Shown here piece by piece: positions 8,531-15,411 of a DNA stretch of 32,468 nt. The stretch is from Coriobacteriia bacterium (lineage in GTDB: Bacteria > Actinomycetota > Coriobacteriia > Anaerosomatales > Anaerosomataceae): assembly GCA_026416035.1 (NCBI GenBank), contig JAOAFY010000011.1, forward strand, positions 1 to 32,468, in the 5' to 3' direction. Below the pieces are notes generated by a model. The model ran no database searches, was not told where the DNA came from, and worked only from the letters and a program-made list of their open reading frames with translations. Numbering within the stretch: the first letter of the stretch is position 1; each line of letters begins with the position of its first letter. The translations under genes and the position numbers were made by a program.

Positions 8531-9861
8531 CATCGCTCCTCTCCTTCCGTGGATCCAAGGAGCACGGTGAGGTCGCCGCCGCGCTCCGGAAGCGGATCGA
8601 GCCCGAGCTTCTTGCGGGCCGACTCGCGCGCAGACCCCAGAAGCCCGGTCTTGACGAAGGTCTCGTACGCGGAGACGACCTGCTCCGGACCAAGACCCGC
8701 CTCGATGGCGATCTCTTTCAGGCGCCGGAAGGCGTCTGCCATGCCGATGCGGCTCGGGCAGAGCTCCTGGCACGTGTAGCACTCCAAGCACTTCCACAGC
8801 TGCCGCTCCGCCAGCACCTCGTCGATCTCGCCAGCGAGCAGCCGCTCCATGATCTCCGTCGGCTGGAAGGCCGGGTCGATCTTGCACACCGGGCAGTCGT
8901 CCTTGCACGCCTGGCAGTTCACGCACTTGGCGAGCAAGGACACCTCGAAGAGCGCCGCGAGCCGCGCCTTGTCTGCCTGGCGCGCCTCCCAGCGCTCCAG
9001 GAAGGGCTGCACGCCGACGCGGTGCATGTCCAGCCCGATCTCCTCGGGGGCATGGCCATACGCGAGCGCGACGAGCTCCGAGAGGTACAGCACGGGCACG
9101 TGCACCTCCTCCTTCGCGCGCTGCAGGGCCGCCTGGTTCAAGTCGAACTGCTGGAAGCAGCTCGGGCACACGACGACGAGCGCATCGACTCCGTGCGCCT
9201 GCACATCGAGAAGCTTCCGCCGCGCGAAGGCGAGCGAGGTGTCGCGCTCGCCCACCCGGTCGAGCGCCCCGCCGCAGCACTGCATCTTGGTGGGGTAGTC
9301 GACGACAGTAGCGCCGAGAGCAGCCACGAGCGCCTCCACCTTCGTCGGCGACATCGGGTCGTCCCAGCGCACCGCGGGGCTCGGACGCAGCAGGTGGCAG
9401 CCGTAGTGCACCGCGATCCGCAGGCCCCACAGCGGTTTGACCGCCTTCGAGCCGACGAGACCCGCTCCGAGCACGTCCGCGAGCCACTCGGCCAGGTGCA
9501 CCACGCGGACTTCGCCATCGAAGCGCAGACCCTCGCGAGCCAGCCGCTCGTTCACGGCATCCCGAGCGCGCCAGTCGGCCGTCAGGTGGCTCTCCGCCTC
9601 CTTGAACGTCGAGTAGCAGCCGTTGCACGGCGTGACGACGTCGAGCCCCGCACGCTCGACGATCGCGAGGTTGCGGGCCGCGACCAGGTAGAACGCATCC
9701 TCGTCGTTCGACTTGACGAGCACGCCTTCGGGGCAGCAGGTGTGGCCCTCGAGCTCGTGCACCGTCGCGCCCAGGTCCTCGAACACCAGCCGCGTGGCCT
9801 TCTCGATGAAGGGGAACCGCGCAGGGATCGTGCATCCCCAGAAGACTGCGAACTCCTTCAT
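8530..9861 (-). CDS. HdrB-HdrC-like iron-sulfur fusion protein linked to glutamate synthase
   Basis: 443 residues. The N-terminal half is HdrB-like with two cysteine-rich CCG domains: first C10, C42-C43, C79 and C82 (CNGC); second GCHLLRPSP, then QCCGG, then CPSC. The C-terminal half is HdrC-like with two ferredoxin motifs (CVNCQACKDDCPVCK and CLECYTCQELCPSR). HdrB uses such cysteines for noncubane 4Fe-4S clusters that handle thiol/disulfide chemistry in methanogens. Here the order is B then C, the reverse of HdrD, and no HdrA is present. Its position as first gene of the glutamate synthase operon suggests an electron-transfer role for that enzyme (inference). ATG 9859-9861 is chosen; a GTG three codons upstream (9868-9870) is an alternative. 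Confidence 0.88.
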   Translation of the reverse strand: MKEFAVFWGCTIPARFPFIEKATRLVFEDLGATVHELEGHTCCPEGVLVKSNDEDAFYLVAARNLAIVERAGLDVVTPCNGCYSTFKEAESHLTADWRARDAVNERLAREGLRFDGEVRVVHLAEWLADVLGAGLVGSKAVKPLWGLRIAVHYGCHLLRPSPAVRWDDPMSPTKVEALVAALGATVVDYPTKMQCCGGALDRVGERDTSLAFARRKLLDVQAHGVDALVVVCPSCFQQFDLNQAALQRAKEEVHVPVLYLSELVALAYGHAPEEIGLDMHRVGVQPFLERWEARQADKARLAALFEVSLLAKCVNCQACKDDCPVCKIDPAFQPTEIMERLLAGEIDEVLAERQLWKCLECYTCQELCPSRIGMADAFRRLKEIAIEAGLGPEQVVSAYETFVKTGLLGSARESARKKLGLDPLPERGGDLTVLLGSTEGEER

Positions 9862-9892
9862 GCGTCTCACCGGTCCTTCGTCCGCGAAAACG

Positions 9893-9932
9893 AAAGCGCC
9901 CGCCGCCGGCCGAAGCCGGGGCGAGCGCCTTT
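9893..9932 (-). terminator. Leader terminator (attenuator) of the glutamate synthase operon
   Basis: On the minus strand AAAGGCGCTCGCC folds onto GGCGGGCGCTTT, with an inner CCGGC-TTCG-GCCGG stem capped by a UUCG tetraloop, followed by the T-rich run TTTCGTTTT. This is a strong intrinsic terminator. It lies after the mapped promoter and before the first gene, so it can act as an attenuator. Its 5' arm reuses the loop and 3' arm of the hairpin at 9921-9938, making the two structures mutually exclusive. Confidence 0.8.
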
Positions 9933-9938
9933 GCTCGC
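9921..9938 (-). promoter_or_regulatory. ANTAR-type hexaloop RNA hairpin (P2-like)
   Basis: The minus strand reads GCGAGC-AAAGGC-GCTCGC: a six-base-pair stem closing a six-base loop with A at position 1 and G at position 4. That is the described recognition signature of ANTAR-domain antiterminators such as EutV and NasR. The loop and 3' arm form the 5' arm of the terminator at 9893-9932, as expected of an antiterminator hairpin. An ANTAR regulator is encoded about 100 bases upstream. Confidence 0.75.
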
Positions 9939-9949
9939 TTCGTTCGATT

Positions 9950-9967
9950 CAGCACGTCATCGTGCTG
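9950..9967 (-). promoter_or_regulatory. Leader hairpin P1
   Basis: The minus strand reads CAGCACG-ATGA-CGTGCTG, a perfect seven-base-pair stem starting one base after the predicted transcription start, 11 bases before the P2-like hairpin. Its position fits the first of the paired ANTAR hairpins. Read with a six-base loop (GATGAC) it has G at position 4 but not A at position 1, so the match is only partial. Confidence 0.5.
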
Positions 9968-9974
9968 TCTGCGG

Positions 9975-10003
9975 ATTGTAGCACGCCAGACGCGCGATGG
10001 AAA
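9975..10003 (-). promoter_or_regulatory. Sigma70-type promoter of the glutamate synthase operon
   Basis: The -35 TTTCCA (9998-10003) and -10 TACAAT (9975-9980) are separated by exactly 17 bases on the minus strand, just after the stop codon of the ANTAR gene. The predicted start near A at 9968 gives a leader of about 107 nt before the HdrBC-like gene, long enough to hold two hairpins and a terminator. Confidence 0.65.
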
Positions 10004-10021
10004 CCTCGGGCGTCTACGGTG

Positions 10022-10591
10022 TCACTTCTGCGCTTCGTCGGCGAGCACGATTGCTTGGGCGACCTCCCTGAGCGTAAGCCGCCTGTCCATCGCCAGCTTC
10101 TGCAAGCGTCGGAACGCCTCCGGCTCGGTCAATCCCTGGGCCATGAGCACGCCTTTGGCGCGATCGAGGAGCTTGCGCGTCTCAAGACGCTCGGCGAGGT
10201 CTGCCGCCTCCTCCTCCAACGCACGCGCCTCTGCGAACCGCGCCACGGCCACCTGCATGGCGGGGAGGATGTCTTTCTTGGAGAACGGCTTGACGAGGTA
10301 CGCCATCGCTCCTGCAGAGCACGCTTCCTGCACGTAGTTCGCCTGCGAGAAGGCGGTGACCATGACCACCGGCGCCACGCGCTCGTCGCACAGGATCCTC
10401 GCGGCCTCGATGCCGTCCGTGCCGGGCATCTTGATGTCCATGAACACGACGTCCGGCCGAAGCTCCCGCGCCAAGCGGATCGCCTCTGCGCCATCCCGCG
10501 CTTCTGCGACGACCTCGTGGCCCTCCTCCTCGAGCATCTCGCGGAGGTCCATCCGGATGATCGCCTCATCTTCCGCGATCAACGCCCGCAC
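10022..10591 (-). CDS. ANTAR-domain response regulator (RNA-binding antiterminator)
   Basis: 189 residues. The receiver domain (about 1-120) has the acidic pocket LIAEDEA, phosphoacceptor VVFMDIKMPG and conserved Lys in YLVKPFS. A coiled linker follows, then an ANTAR domain (about 133-186: LETRKLLDRAKGVLMA, then EAFRRLQKLAMDRRLTLREV). ANTAR proteins dimerise on phosphorylation and bind paired hexaloop hairpins to block transcription terminators. GTG start at 10589-10591, seven bases after AGGAGG and one base after the kinase stop, so it is coupled to the kinase. PdtaR/NasT-like. A candidate RNA target lies immediately downstream at 9893-9967. Confidence 0.95.
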   Translation of the reverse strand: MRALIAEDEAIIRMDLREMLEEEGHEVVAEARDGAEAIRLARELRPDVVFMDIKMPGTDGIEAARILCDERVAPVVMVTAFSQANYVQEACSAGAMAYLVKPFSKKDILPAMQVAVARFAEARALEEEAADLAERLETRKLLDRAKGVLMAQGLTEPEAFRRLQKLAMDRRLTLREVAQAIVLADEAQK

Positions 10592-10592
10592 C

Positions 10593-12005
10593 TCAGTTCC
10601 TCCTGTCCTCAGCCGCCAACGGCACTCGCACCGTCACCGTCGTCCCGCGCCCGCTCGAGAACACGAGCGTCCCACGAAGGTCTTCCTCGACGACCGTGCG
10701 GACGATGGCCAGCCCGAGGTTGCCAGACGCAAGCGGGTCGAACCCCTCCGGCAGCCCAGCACCAGAATCGCGCACGACGAGCACCAGCGCCTCCGGCAGC
10801 CGGCGAAGCGTCACGGTGACCGTCCCGCTCCCGCCGCCGATCCCGTGCTCTACGGCGTTGTGGACGAGCTCTGCGAGCACGAGCGCGAGCGACGTGGCGG
10901 TCGCTGCGGGCACGAGCCCCGTCTCGCCTTCGACGATGGCGCGTGTGCGCCCGTCGCCGCCCATGCCTTTGAGCACCATGTCCACGACCGTACGCGCCAC
11001 GGCACCGAACTCCACCGCCTCTTCTGTCGCAGACGCGAGCATCTCGTGCACCACCGCCATCGAGGCGACGCGGTCGACGGCCTCAGAGAGCGCCCGGCGC
11101 GCCTCGTCGCTTGAGGCCCGCCGGGCCTGGATACGCAGCAATGAGGCGATCGTCTGCAAGTTGTTCTTCACCCGGTGGTGGACCTCGCGGATGGTCGCTT
11201 CTTTGACGCGGATCTCCTGCTCGCGCCGACGCACGTCGGTGATGTCCTCGACGAGCACGAGCGCTCCAGGGGCGAACCCGATGGCGCGGTACTTCAACAC
11301 GCGCCCCGCCACCTCGATCGTGACCGCTCGCGCCGCCCTGGCCTGGGCGACGGGAGAGATCGCGGTGGCGCCGCCCGGCAACGCGGCCGCCGGCCTCCCG
11401 AGCAGGGTGCCTTCGAAGCCCGCCAGCCGCATGATGTTGACCGCGTTGGGGCTCGCGTACGAGACCGTCCCGTCAGGTCCGATCTCCAAGACGCCATCAC
11501 CGGCACGTCTGACGGTGGAGAACGGCTCGCCGGAGTCCAGGTCGAGCACCGGGCCGTCGCACAGCAGCTGGATGACTCGTTCGGCAAGCCCCATGAACGC
11601 GACCTCCATCGCCCCGGGGCTGTCCGTCACCTGGTCCGAAAGGTTGCGTATCAGCACGCCGATGACCGCACCCTGCTCCGTGATCGGGTACGCTGCGGTG
11701 GCGTACACGATGCCGCGGGCCGTCCGCCGACGCGTGCTGCACGCTGGCAACCCGGAGCGGAACGCCTCATACGCCTCGGTCTCCTCGGTTTCGGCAAGCG
11801 TCCGTCCCACCCTGCTCGCACCGATGGCGGAGACTGCAGTTGCAGGACGAGCGTCCGCCACCACCCGCAACGCCTTCCCATCCCCGACGGCGAGGGCCAC
11901 GTCGCCATACCCCAGGTCTGCGATGAGCTGCAGGTTGTCCGCGACGTTCCGCAACCGCTCGCTTCCGAGCGGTCGCACCGATGGCGATGGAAGGCTGTCG
12001 GTCAT
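10593..12005 (-). CDS. PdtaS-like sensor histidine kinase
   Basis: 470-residue soluble sensor kinase without membrane segments. About residues 1-145 form a GAF-like histidine-kinase N-terminal sensor, about 165-265 a PAS-like domain (DGVLEIGPDGTVSYASPNAV). Then comes an HWE/HisKA_2 dimerisation helix with the phosphoacceptor His (REVHHRVKNNLQTIASLLR), and a HATPase_c domain (LAELVHNAVEHG; DSGAGLPEGFD; GLAIVRTVVEEDL). This architecture pairs with ANTAR regulators (PdtaS-PdtaR). Start chosen at ATG 12003-12005. A TATACT hexamer ends six bases upstream of it, so the message may be leaderless. Longer in-frame extensions to 12176 would run through this promoter-like region and are disfavoured. The signal sensed is unknown; the context suggests nitrogen status. 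Confidence 0.92.
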   Translation of the reverse strand: MTDSLPSPSVRPLGSERLRNVADNLQLIADLGYGDVALAVGDGKALRVVADARPATAVSAIGASRVGRTLAETEETEAYEAFRSGLPACSTRRRTARGIVYATAAYPITEQGAVIGVLIRNLSDQVTDSPGAMEVAFMGLAERVIQLLCDGPVLDLDSGEPFSTVRRAGDGVLEIGPDGTVSYASPNAVNIMRLAGFEGTLLGRPAAALPGGATAISPVAQARAARAVTIEVAGRVLKYRAIGFAPGALVLVEDITDVRRREQEIRVKEATIREVHHRVKNNLQTIASLLRIQARRASSDEARRALSEAVDRVASMAVVHEMLASATEEAVEFGAVARTVVDMVLKGMGGDGRTRAIVEGETGLVPAATATSLALVLAELVHNAVEHGIGGGSGTVTVTLRRLPEALVLVVRDSGAGLPEGFDPLASGNLGLAIVRTVVEEDLRGTLVFSSGRGTTVTVRVPLAAEDRRN

Positions 12006-12011
12006 GCAACG

Positions 12012-12017
12012 AGTATA
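12012..12017 (-). promoter_or_regulatory. Possible -10 box (TATACT) of the kinase operon
   Basis: TATACT on the minus strand lies six bases before the kinase ATG, which would place the transcription start at or next to the start codon (leaderless mRNA, common in actinobacteria). No convincing -35 is seen. Confidence 0.4.
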
Positions 12018-12116
12018 CCTGCCGGGACGCAGCGGGCGTGTGCTTACAGCACACCGACGAGAGTGCCGTCTGTCGGAATTAGGTAACCTCTCATCTCCAG
12101 AAGGCCGATAAGCCAT

Positions 12117-12131
12117 GTGACAGTCGGTCAC
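12117..12131. repeat. Small inverted repeat in the divergent promoter region
   Basis: GTGAC-AGTCG-GTCAC, two complementary five-base arms, 19 bases before the HD-GYP-like start in the 145-bp divergent gap with the kinase operon. It could be an operator, or chance. Confidence 0.25.
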
Positions 12132-12150
12132 TGAGGGGAAACGAGCGGTC

Positions 12151-13473
12151 ATGCACACGCCAGTCGAAACGGTCATCAGACGCGAGCGTCAGCTCCATGC
12201 GTTGTCGTACGTGGTCATCATCGCGTTGTGCGGGATGGCCGCCGTCTTGACGTCGGCGATCCTCAAAGGGCTCGGCGTCGGCAACGTGTGGCTCATCGAG
12301 AGCTACTACTTCAGAGTCCTTTTCCCTGGCCTGCTGGTCGCCACGGTGCTCTACATGGCTGACCAGCATCGGCGGCTGCAGAACCGGTTGCGCGAAGCTC
12401 ACGAAGCGCTCGCGACGACCGCGACTGACCTCGAGCGGTCGGTCTCCCGCCTCACTTTCGCCTACGACGTCGCACAGGCCATGGCGTCGCTTACGGTATC
12501 CAATGCGATCAACAAGACCCTCGCGAAGGCGCTCGAGCACTTCGACGCCGACGTCGCAGCCATCGTGGAAGACGACGTGGATCTGGTCCCCGGCGATGAG
12601 GCAGCCCCTGAGTCGGCAGTTGCGGCCATCATGTCGGCTGCAGTGGAGGCCGTCCGCTCGGGGAGGTCCGTGACTGCTGGCGACCGCCACACGGGCTTCA
12701 CGCTCGCTGTTCCGCTGCGCGTCACCGGACGGCTGACGTCCGTCGCGGCACTGTGGCGGAAAGAGCCTGCCTTCTCTAGCGACGACGTAGACACGCTGCT
12801 GATCGCATCCCGCCTCTTGGAGCTCGGCCTCGAGAACCGCGTGTTGCTCGAACAGGCGAACGGTCGGCTGCGCGGTCTGATGAACACCGTCGCTACGCTG
12901 GTTGCCGATCGCGTGCCCGAGTACCGCCAGCACGCCCAGTCGACCGCCGACCTCGCAGTGAACGTCGGCCTCGCCTTGGGTCTGACTCGCGAAGACATCG
13001 ACCACCTGCGCGAGGCAGCCACCCTCCTCGACGTCGGGATGCTGGACGTGCCAGCAGAGGTCATCGCGGCTCCGCGGCCGCTCACGCCGGCGGAGAGCGA
13101 GATGATCCGCGCCCATCCCGTCGCAGGCGAGAGGATCCTTGCCGAAGCCGGCTTCCATCCCCAGGTCATTTCTGCAGTGAGGGCCCATCACGAGCGCCTG
13201 GACGGATCGGGCTACCCCGACCGTGCCCGCGGTGATGAGATCCCGTTGCTCGCGCGGATCCTCGGCGTGTGCGACACCTTCGTGGCTTTGAGCTCCCCGC
13301 GGCCGCATCGACCTGCGCACTCGCTGCCTGCGGCGCTCACGCTGATCGAAGCCGAAGCGGGATCGCGTTTCGACGCGCGCGTCGTCGCGGCGCTCAAGCA
13401 GGTCCTTGGGATGCGTCCAGCCGCCGGACAGGACGTGCCTGAGATCGAGGAGCTGCTCCGGGCTGCCCAGTAG
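12151..13473 (+). CDS. Membrane-anchored degenerate HD-GYP protein
   Basis: 440 residues. Two N-terminal membrane segments (about 18-40 and 52-70) are followed by a coiled coil (about 72-100), a GAF-like domain (about 100-235), and an HD-GYP domain (about 245-415). The family hydrolyses cyclic di-GMP. The GYP part is intact (HHERLDGSGYP, residues 346-356), as are RAHP and GVCDTF. The hallmark HDxGK is LDVGM here: His293 is Leu and Lys297 is Met. Loss of a metal-ligand His predicts weak or no phosphodiesterase activity, so it may act as a c-di-GMP sensor or scaffold (inference). It is transcribed divergently from the sensor kinase. ATG start with a GAGGGG site placed rather far (12 bases) upstream. 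Confidence 0.85.
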   Translation: MHTPVETVIRRERQLHALSYVVIIALCGMAAVLTSAILKGLGVGNVWLIESYYFRVLFPGLLVATVLYMADQHRRLQNRLREAHEALATTATDLERSVSRLTFAYDVAQAMASLTVSNAINKTLAKALEHFDADVAAIVEDDVDLVPGDEAAPESAVAAIMSAAVEAVRSGRSVTAGDRHTGFTLAVPLRVTGRLTSVAALWRKEPAFSSDDVDTLLIASRLLELGLENRVLLEQANGRLRGLMNTVATLVADRVPEYRQHAQSTADLAVNVGLALGLTREDIDHLREAATLLDVGMLDVPAEVIAAPRPLTPAESEMIRAHPVAGERILAEAGFHPQVISAVRAHHERLDGSGYPDRARGDEIPLLARILGVCDTFVALSSPRPHRPAHSLPAALTLIEAEAGSRFDARVVAALKQVLGMRPAAGQDVPEIEELLRAAQ

Positions 13474-13554
13474 ACGCTCTTCAGGTGCACCCCTTCCGTA
13501 CCTGCGGTATGATGTGCCCAGGAGAAGGCCGCCTGTCCGCGCGGGAGGGATCCG

Positions 13555-14115
13555 ATGGGCTCCACGCCGTCTGCGACGTACATCTATGCGTACATCACCT
13601 TCGGATGCGTGTACCTCGCAGCCGCCGCAGCGTGCGCGATCGCTGCGTTCCGCGCAAGCTCGCGTCTAGCGAGGTGCGTCCGCCAAGAGGGCGCCGTGCA
13701 TCCGAGTGAACCGGCCGAGCGGGTCATCACTCGGGCCTTCCGGCTGCTCGACTGGGTCCAAGGTGCCGCGCTGCTCCCCATCGCGTACATAGTCGTCTCG
13801 GCCGGACTCGGCTCTTTGATCCTCAAGGGACAGCCGGCGAGCGTCATGAATATCGTGTGGGTGCTCCTCACAGCGCTCTGCGCGGGCGCCTCCGTGATGC
13901 TGGCCGTGCTCGGAACACGCGAGCTTCTGGCCATCGGACAGGCACGGCCGTCGTGCGCAGCCGACGACAGCTCCGCCCGCGACCTCGAGCGCGTCAGCAC
14001 GCGCCTCGGCGCCAGCGCCGTCGTGCTCTTGCTCGTCGGAGCATTCGTTGCGGTCAACTTGCTGTCAGTGCTGGCAGACCTCCCCCTGCTTCTGAAGACC
14101 GACTTCTTGCTGTAG
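13555..14115 (+). CDS. Small membrane protein, function unknown
   Basis: 186 residues, not recognised. Four predicted membrane segments: about 8-33 (YAYITFGCVYLAAAAACAIA), 63-90 (VQGAALLPIAYIVVSAGLGS), 96-121 and 145-175. The loop after the first segment is basic and Cys-containing. No enzymatic motif is seen. ATG 13555 follows GGGAGGG. An extended-10-like GGTATGAT at 13506-13513 could be its promoter. It lies 81 bases after the HD-GYP-like gene and just before tRNA-Leu. Confidence 0.75.
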   Translation: MGSTPSATYIYAYITFGCVYLAAAAACAIAAFRASSRLARCVRQEGAVHPSEPAERVITRAFRLLDWVQGAALLPIAYIVVSAGLGSLILKGQPASVMNIVWVLLTALCAGASVMLAVLGTRELLAIGQARPSCAADDSSARDLERVSTRLGASAVVLLLVGAFVAVNLLSVLADLPLLLKTDFLL

Positions 14116-14145
14116 CGACTGGCAGCAGCGCCAGAGCGCGGCTGC

Positions 14146-14151
14146 TATAAT
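14146..14151 (+). promoter_or_regulatory. -10 box of tRNA-Leu
   Basis: A perfect TATAAT hexamer 23 bases before the mature tRNA 5' end. No clear -35 at the expected spacing. Confidence 0.55.
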
Positions 14152-14174
14152 CCAACCCCGTGCGAGCCAGCCGT

Positions 14175-14261
14175 GCCCGGGTGGCGGAACTGGCAGACGC
14201 GTCGGTCTCAAAAACCGATGGCCGAAAGGTCGTGCGGGTTCGATTCCCGCCCCGGGCACCA
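14175..14261 (+). tRNA. tRNA-Leu (anticodon CAA)
   Basis: 87 bases including an encoded CCA. The acceptor stem GCCCGGG/CCCGGGC closes perfectly. The anticodon stem TCGGT/ACCGA holds loop CTCAAAA, giving anticodon CAA, which reads UUG. The variable arm is long (class II, as for Leu), and the T arm has the GGTTCGATTCC consensus. It stands alone, with adenine deaminase following. Confidence 0.97.
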
Positions 14262-14317
14262 CCGTTCGCACCGGCAGCACAACGCGGTACGCGATGGCGC
14301 CGAGCAAGGAGGCTCAG

Positions 14318-15337
14318 GTGCTGGACCGTGACGAGCTCAGGGCGTTCGTGCAACGCTTGCCGAAGGCGGAGCTCCACGTGCACCTCGAAGGCACGCTCGA
14401 ACCGGAGCTCGCCTTCCGCATCGCGGAGCGCAACGGCATCGTGCCTCCGTTCCCAGACGTCGACACCGCTCGCGCGGCGTACGAGTTCCAAGACCTGCAG
14501 TCGTTCCTGCAGGTGTACTACGCGATGACTTCGGTGCTGCGGACCGAGCAGGACTTCTTCGACCTCGCGTGGGCGTACCTGGCACGTTCGGCCAGCGAGA
14601 ACGTCCGGCACGTCGAGCTGTTCTTCGACCCCCAAGCGCACCTAGGGCGCGGTGTTCCTTTCGGGATCTTCGCCCCGGGGATCCTGGTGGCCCTAGAAGA
14701 CGCCGAGCAGCAGCTCGGCATCACCTCGCGTCTGATCATGTGCTTCCTCCGCGACCAGCCGCCCGAAGACGCGCTCAAGGTGCTCCGGACGGCACATCTG
14801 TACCGAGACCGCATCGCCGGAGTAGGGCTTGACTCGGCCGAGGTCGGCTACCCACCTGCGCTGTTCAAGGAAGTCTTCGCTGAGGCCGCGTCGTACGGCA
14901 TGCACCGCGTCGCACACGCAGGCGAAGAGGGCCCGGCCGAGTACGTGTCGGGCGCGCTGGATGACCTCGGTGCGGAGCGCATCGACCACGGCGTCCGCTG
15001 TCTCGAAGACCCCGCGCTGGTGGAGCGGCTCGTGCGCGAACGCGTCCCGCTGACCGTGTGCCCGCTGTCGAACGTGCGCCTCCGCGTCGTGCCGTCGATG
15101 GCGGAGCATCCCCTCAAGCGCATGATGGACGCCGGGCTCATGGTCACCGTGAACTCGGACGATCCCGCGTACCTCGGCGGCTACCTCGTGGACAACTACG
15201 TGGAGGCCGCCATCGCCCTTGGGCTGTCGCGCGATGACCTGGTCGTGCTCGCGGAGAACTCCTTCCGTGCGTCGTTCCTCGACGACGCGTCAAAGGCGCT
15301 TCACCTCGAAGCAGTCCGTCTGGCCGCATCGCTCTGA
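14318..15337 (+). CDS. Adenine deaminase (adenosine-deaminase superfamily)
   Basis: 339-residue zinc amidohydrolase. Motifs: metal site ELHVHLEGTLEPE, HAGEEGP with the catalytic Glu, RIDHGVR, and NSDDPAYLGGY. The HLEGTLEPE and SDDPAYxGGY signatures match the Aah1/adenine deaminase subgroup rather than true adenosine deaminase, so the expected reaction is adenine to hypoxanthine in purine salvage. Start chosen at GTG 14318-14320 because a perfect AAGGAGG (14306-14312) precedes it by five bases. The in-frame ATG at 14294 lies upstream of that site and lacks one of its own. Confidence 0.88.
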   Translation: MLDRDELRAFVQRLPKAELHVHLEGTLEPELAFRIAERNGIVPPFPDVDTARAAYEFQDLQSFLQVYYAMTSVLRTEQDFFDLAWAYLARSASENVRHVELFFDPQAHLGRGVPFGIFAPGILVALEDAEQQLGITSRLIMCFLRDQPPEDALKVLRTAHLYRDRIAGVGLDSAEVGYPPALFKEVFAEAASYGMHRVAHAGEEGPAEYVSGALDDLGAERIDHGVRCLEDPALVERLVRERVPLTVCPLSNVRLRVVPSMAEHPLKRMMDAGLMVTVNSDDPAYLGGYLVDNYVEAAIALGLSRDDLVVLAENSFRASFLDDASKALHLEAVRLAASL

Positions 15338-15351
15338 CGAACGCGTGTTCG
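15338..15351 (+). promoter_or_regulatory. LexA (SOS) box 1
   Basis: CGAACGCGTGTTCG fits the Gram-positive/actinobacterial LexA consensus CGAACRNRYGTTYC at 13 of 14 positions. It overlaps the -35 element of the helicase promoter, a typical repressor position. Confidence 0.85.
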
Positions 15352-15377
15352 ACAGCGCGAACGGCCTCGTGTACACT
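15349..15377 (+). promoter_or_regulatory. Promoter of the UvrD-like helicase
   Basis: The -35 TCGACA (15349-15354) and -10 TACACT (15372-15377) are separated by exactly 17 bases. SOS box 1 overlaps the -35 and SOS box 2 covers the start region. It begins 12 bases after the adenine deaminase stop codon, so the helicase is its own unit. Confidence 0.75.
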
Positions 15378-15383
15378 CCGAGA

Positions 15384-15397
15384 CGAACGCCTGTTCG
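15384..15397 (+). promoter_or_regulatory. LexA (SOS) box 2
   Basis: CGAACGCCTGTTCG is nearly identical to box 1, 46 bases downstream start to start. It lies at the predicted transcription start, 14 bases before the helicase start codon. Confidence 0.75.
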
Positions 15398-15411
15398 TAT
15401 CGGAGGTCTGG

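Noticed and set aside
8531-9955. N-terminal extension of the glutamine amidotransferase subunit, giving an 877-residue protein
   Set aside because: The extension is out of frame with the real HdrBC-like gene and runs through the terminator; similarity begins at the ATG at 8530.
12030-12150. Possible riboswitch before the HD-GYP-like gene
   Set aside because: Short palindromic pieces are present but no known riboswitch core (including c-di-GMP types) could be matched.
12006-12176. Longer N-terminus for the sensor kinase reaching 12176
   Set aside because: The extra residues look unlike the family and overlap a TATACT promoter-like element and the start of the divergent gene.
14294-14317. ATG at 14294 as start of adenine deaminase
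   Set aside because: A perfect AAGGAGG ribosome site lies inside this extension, five bases before GTG 14318.
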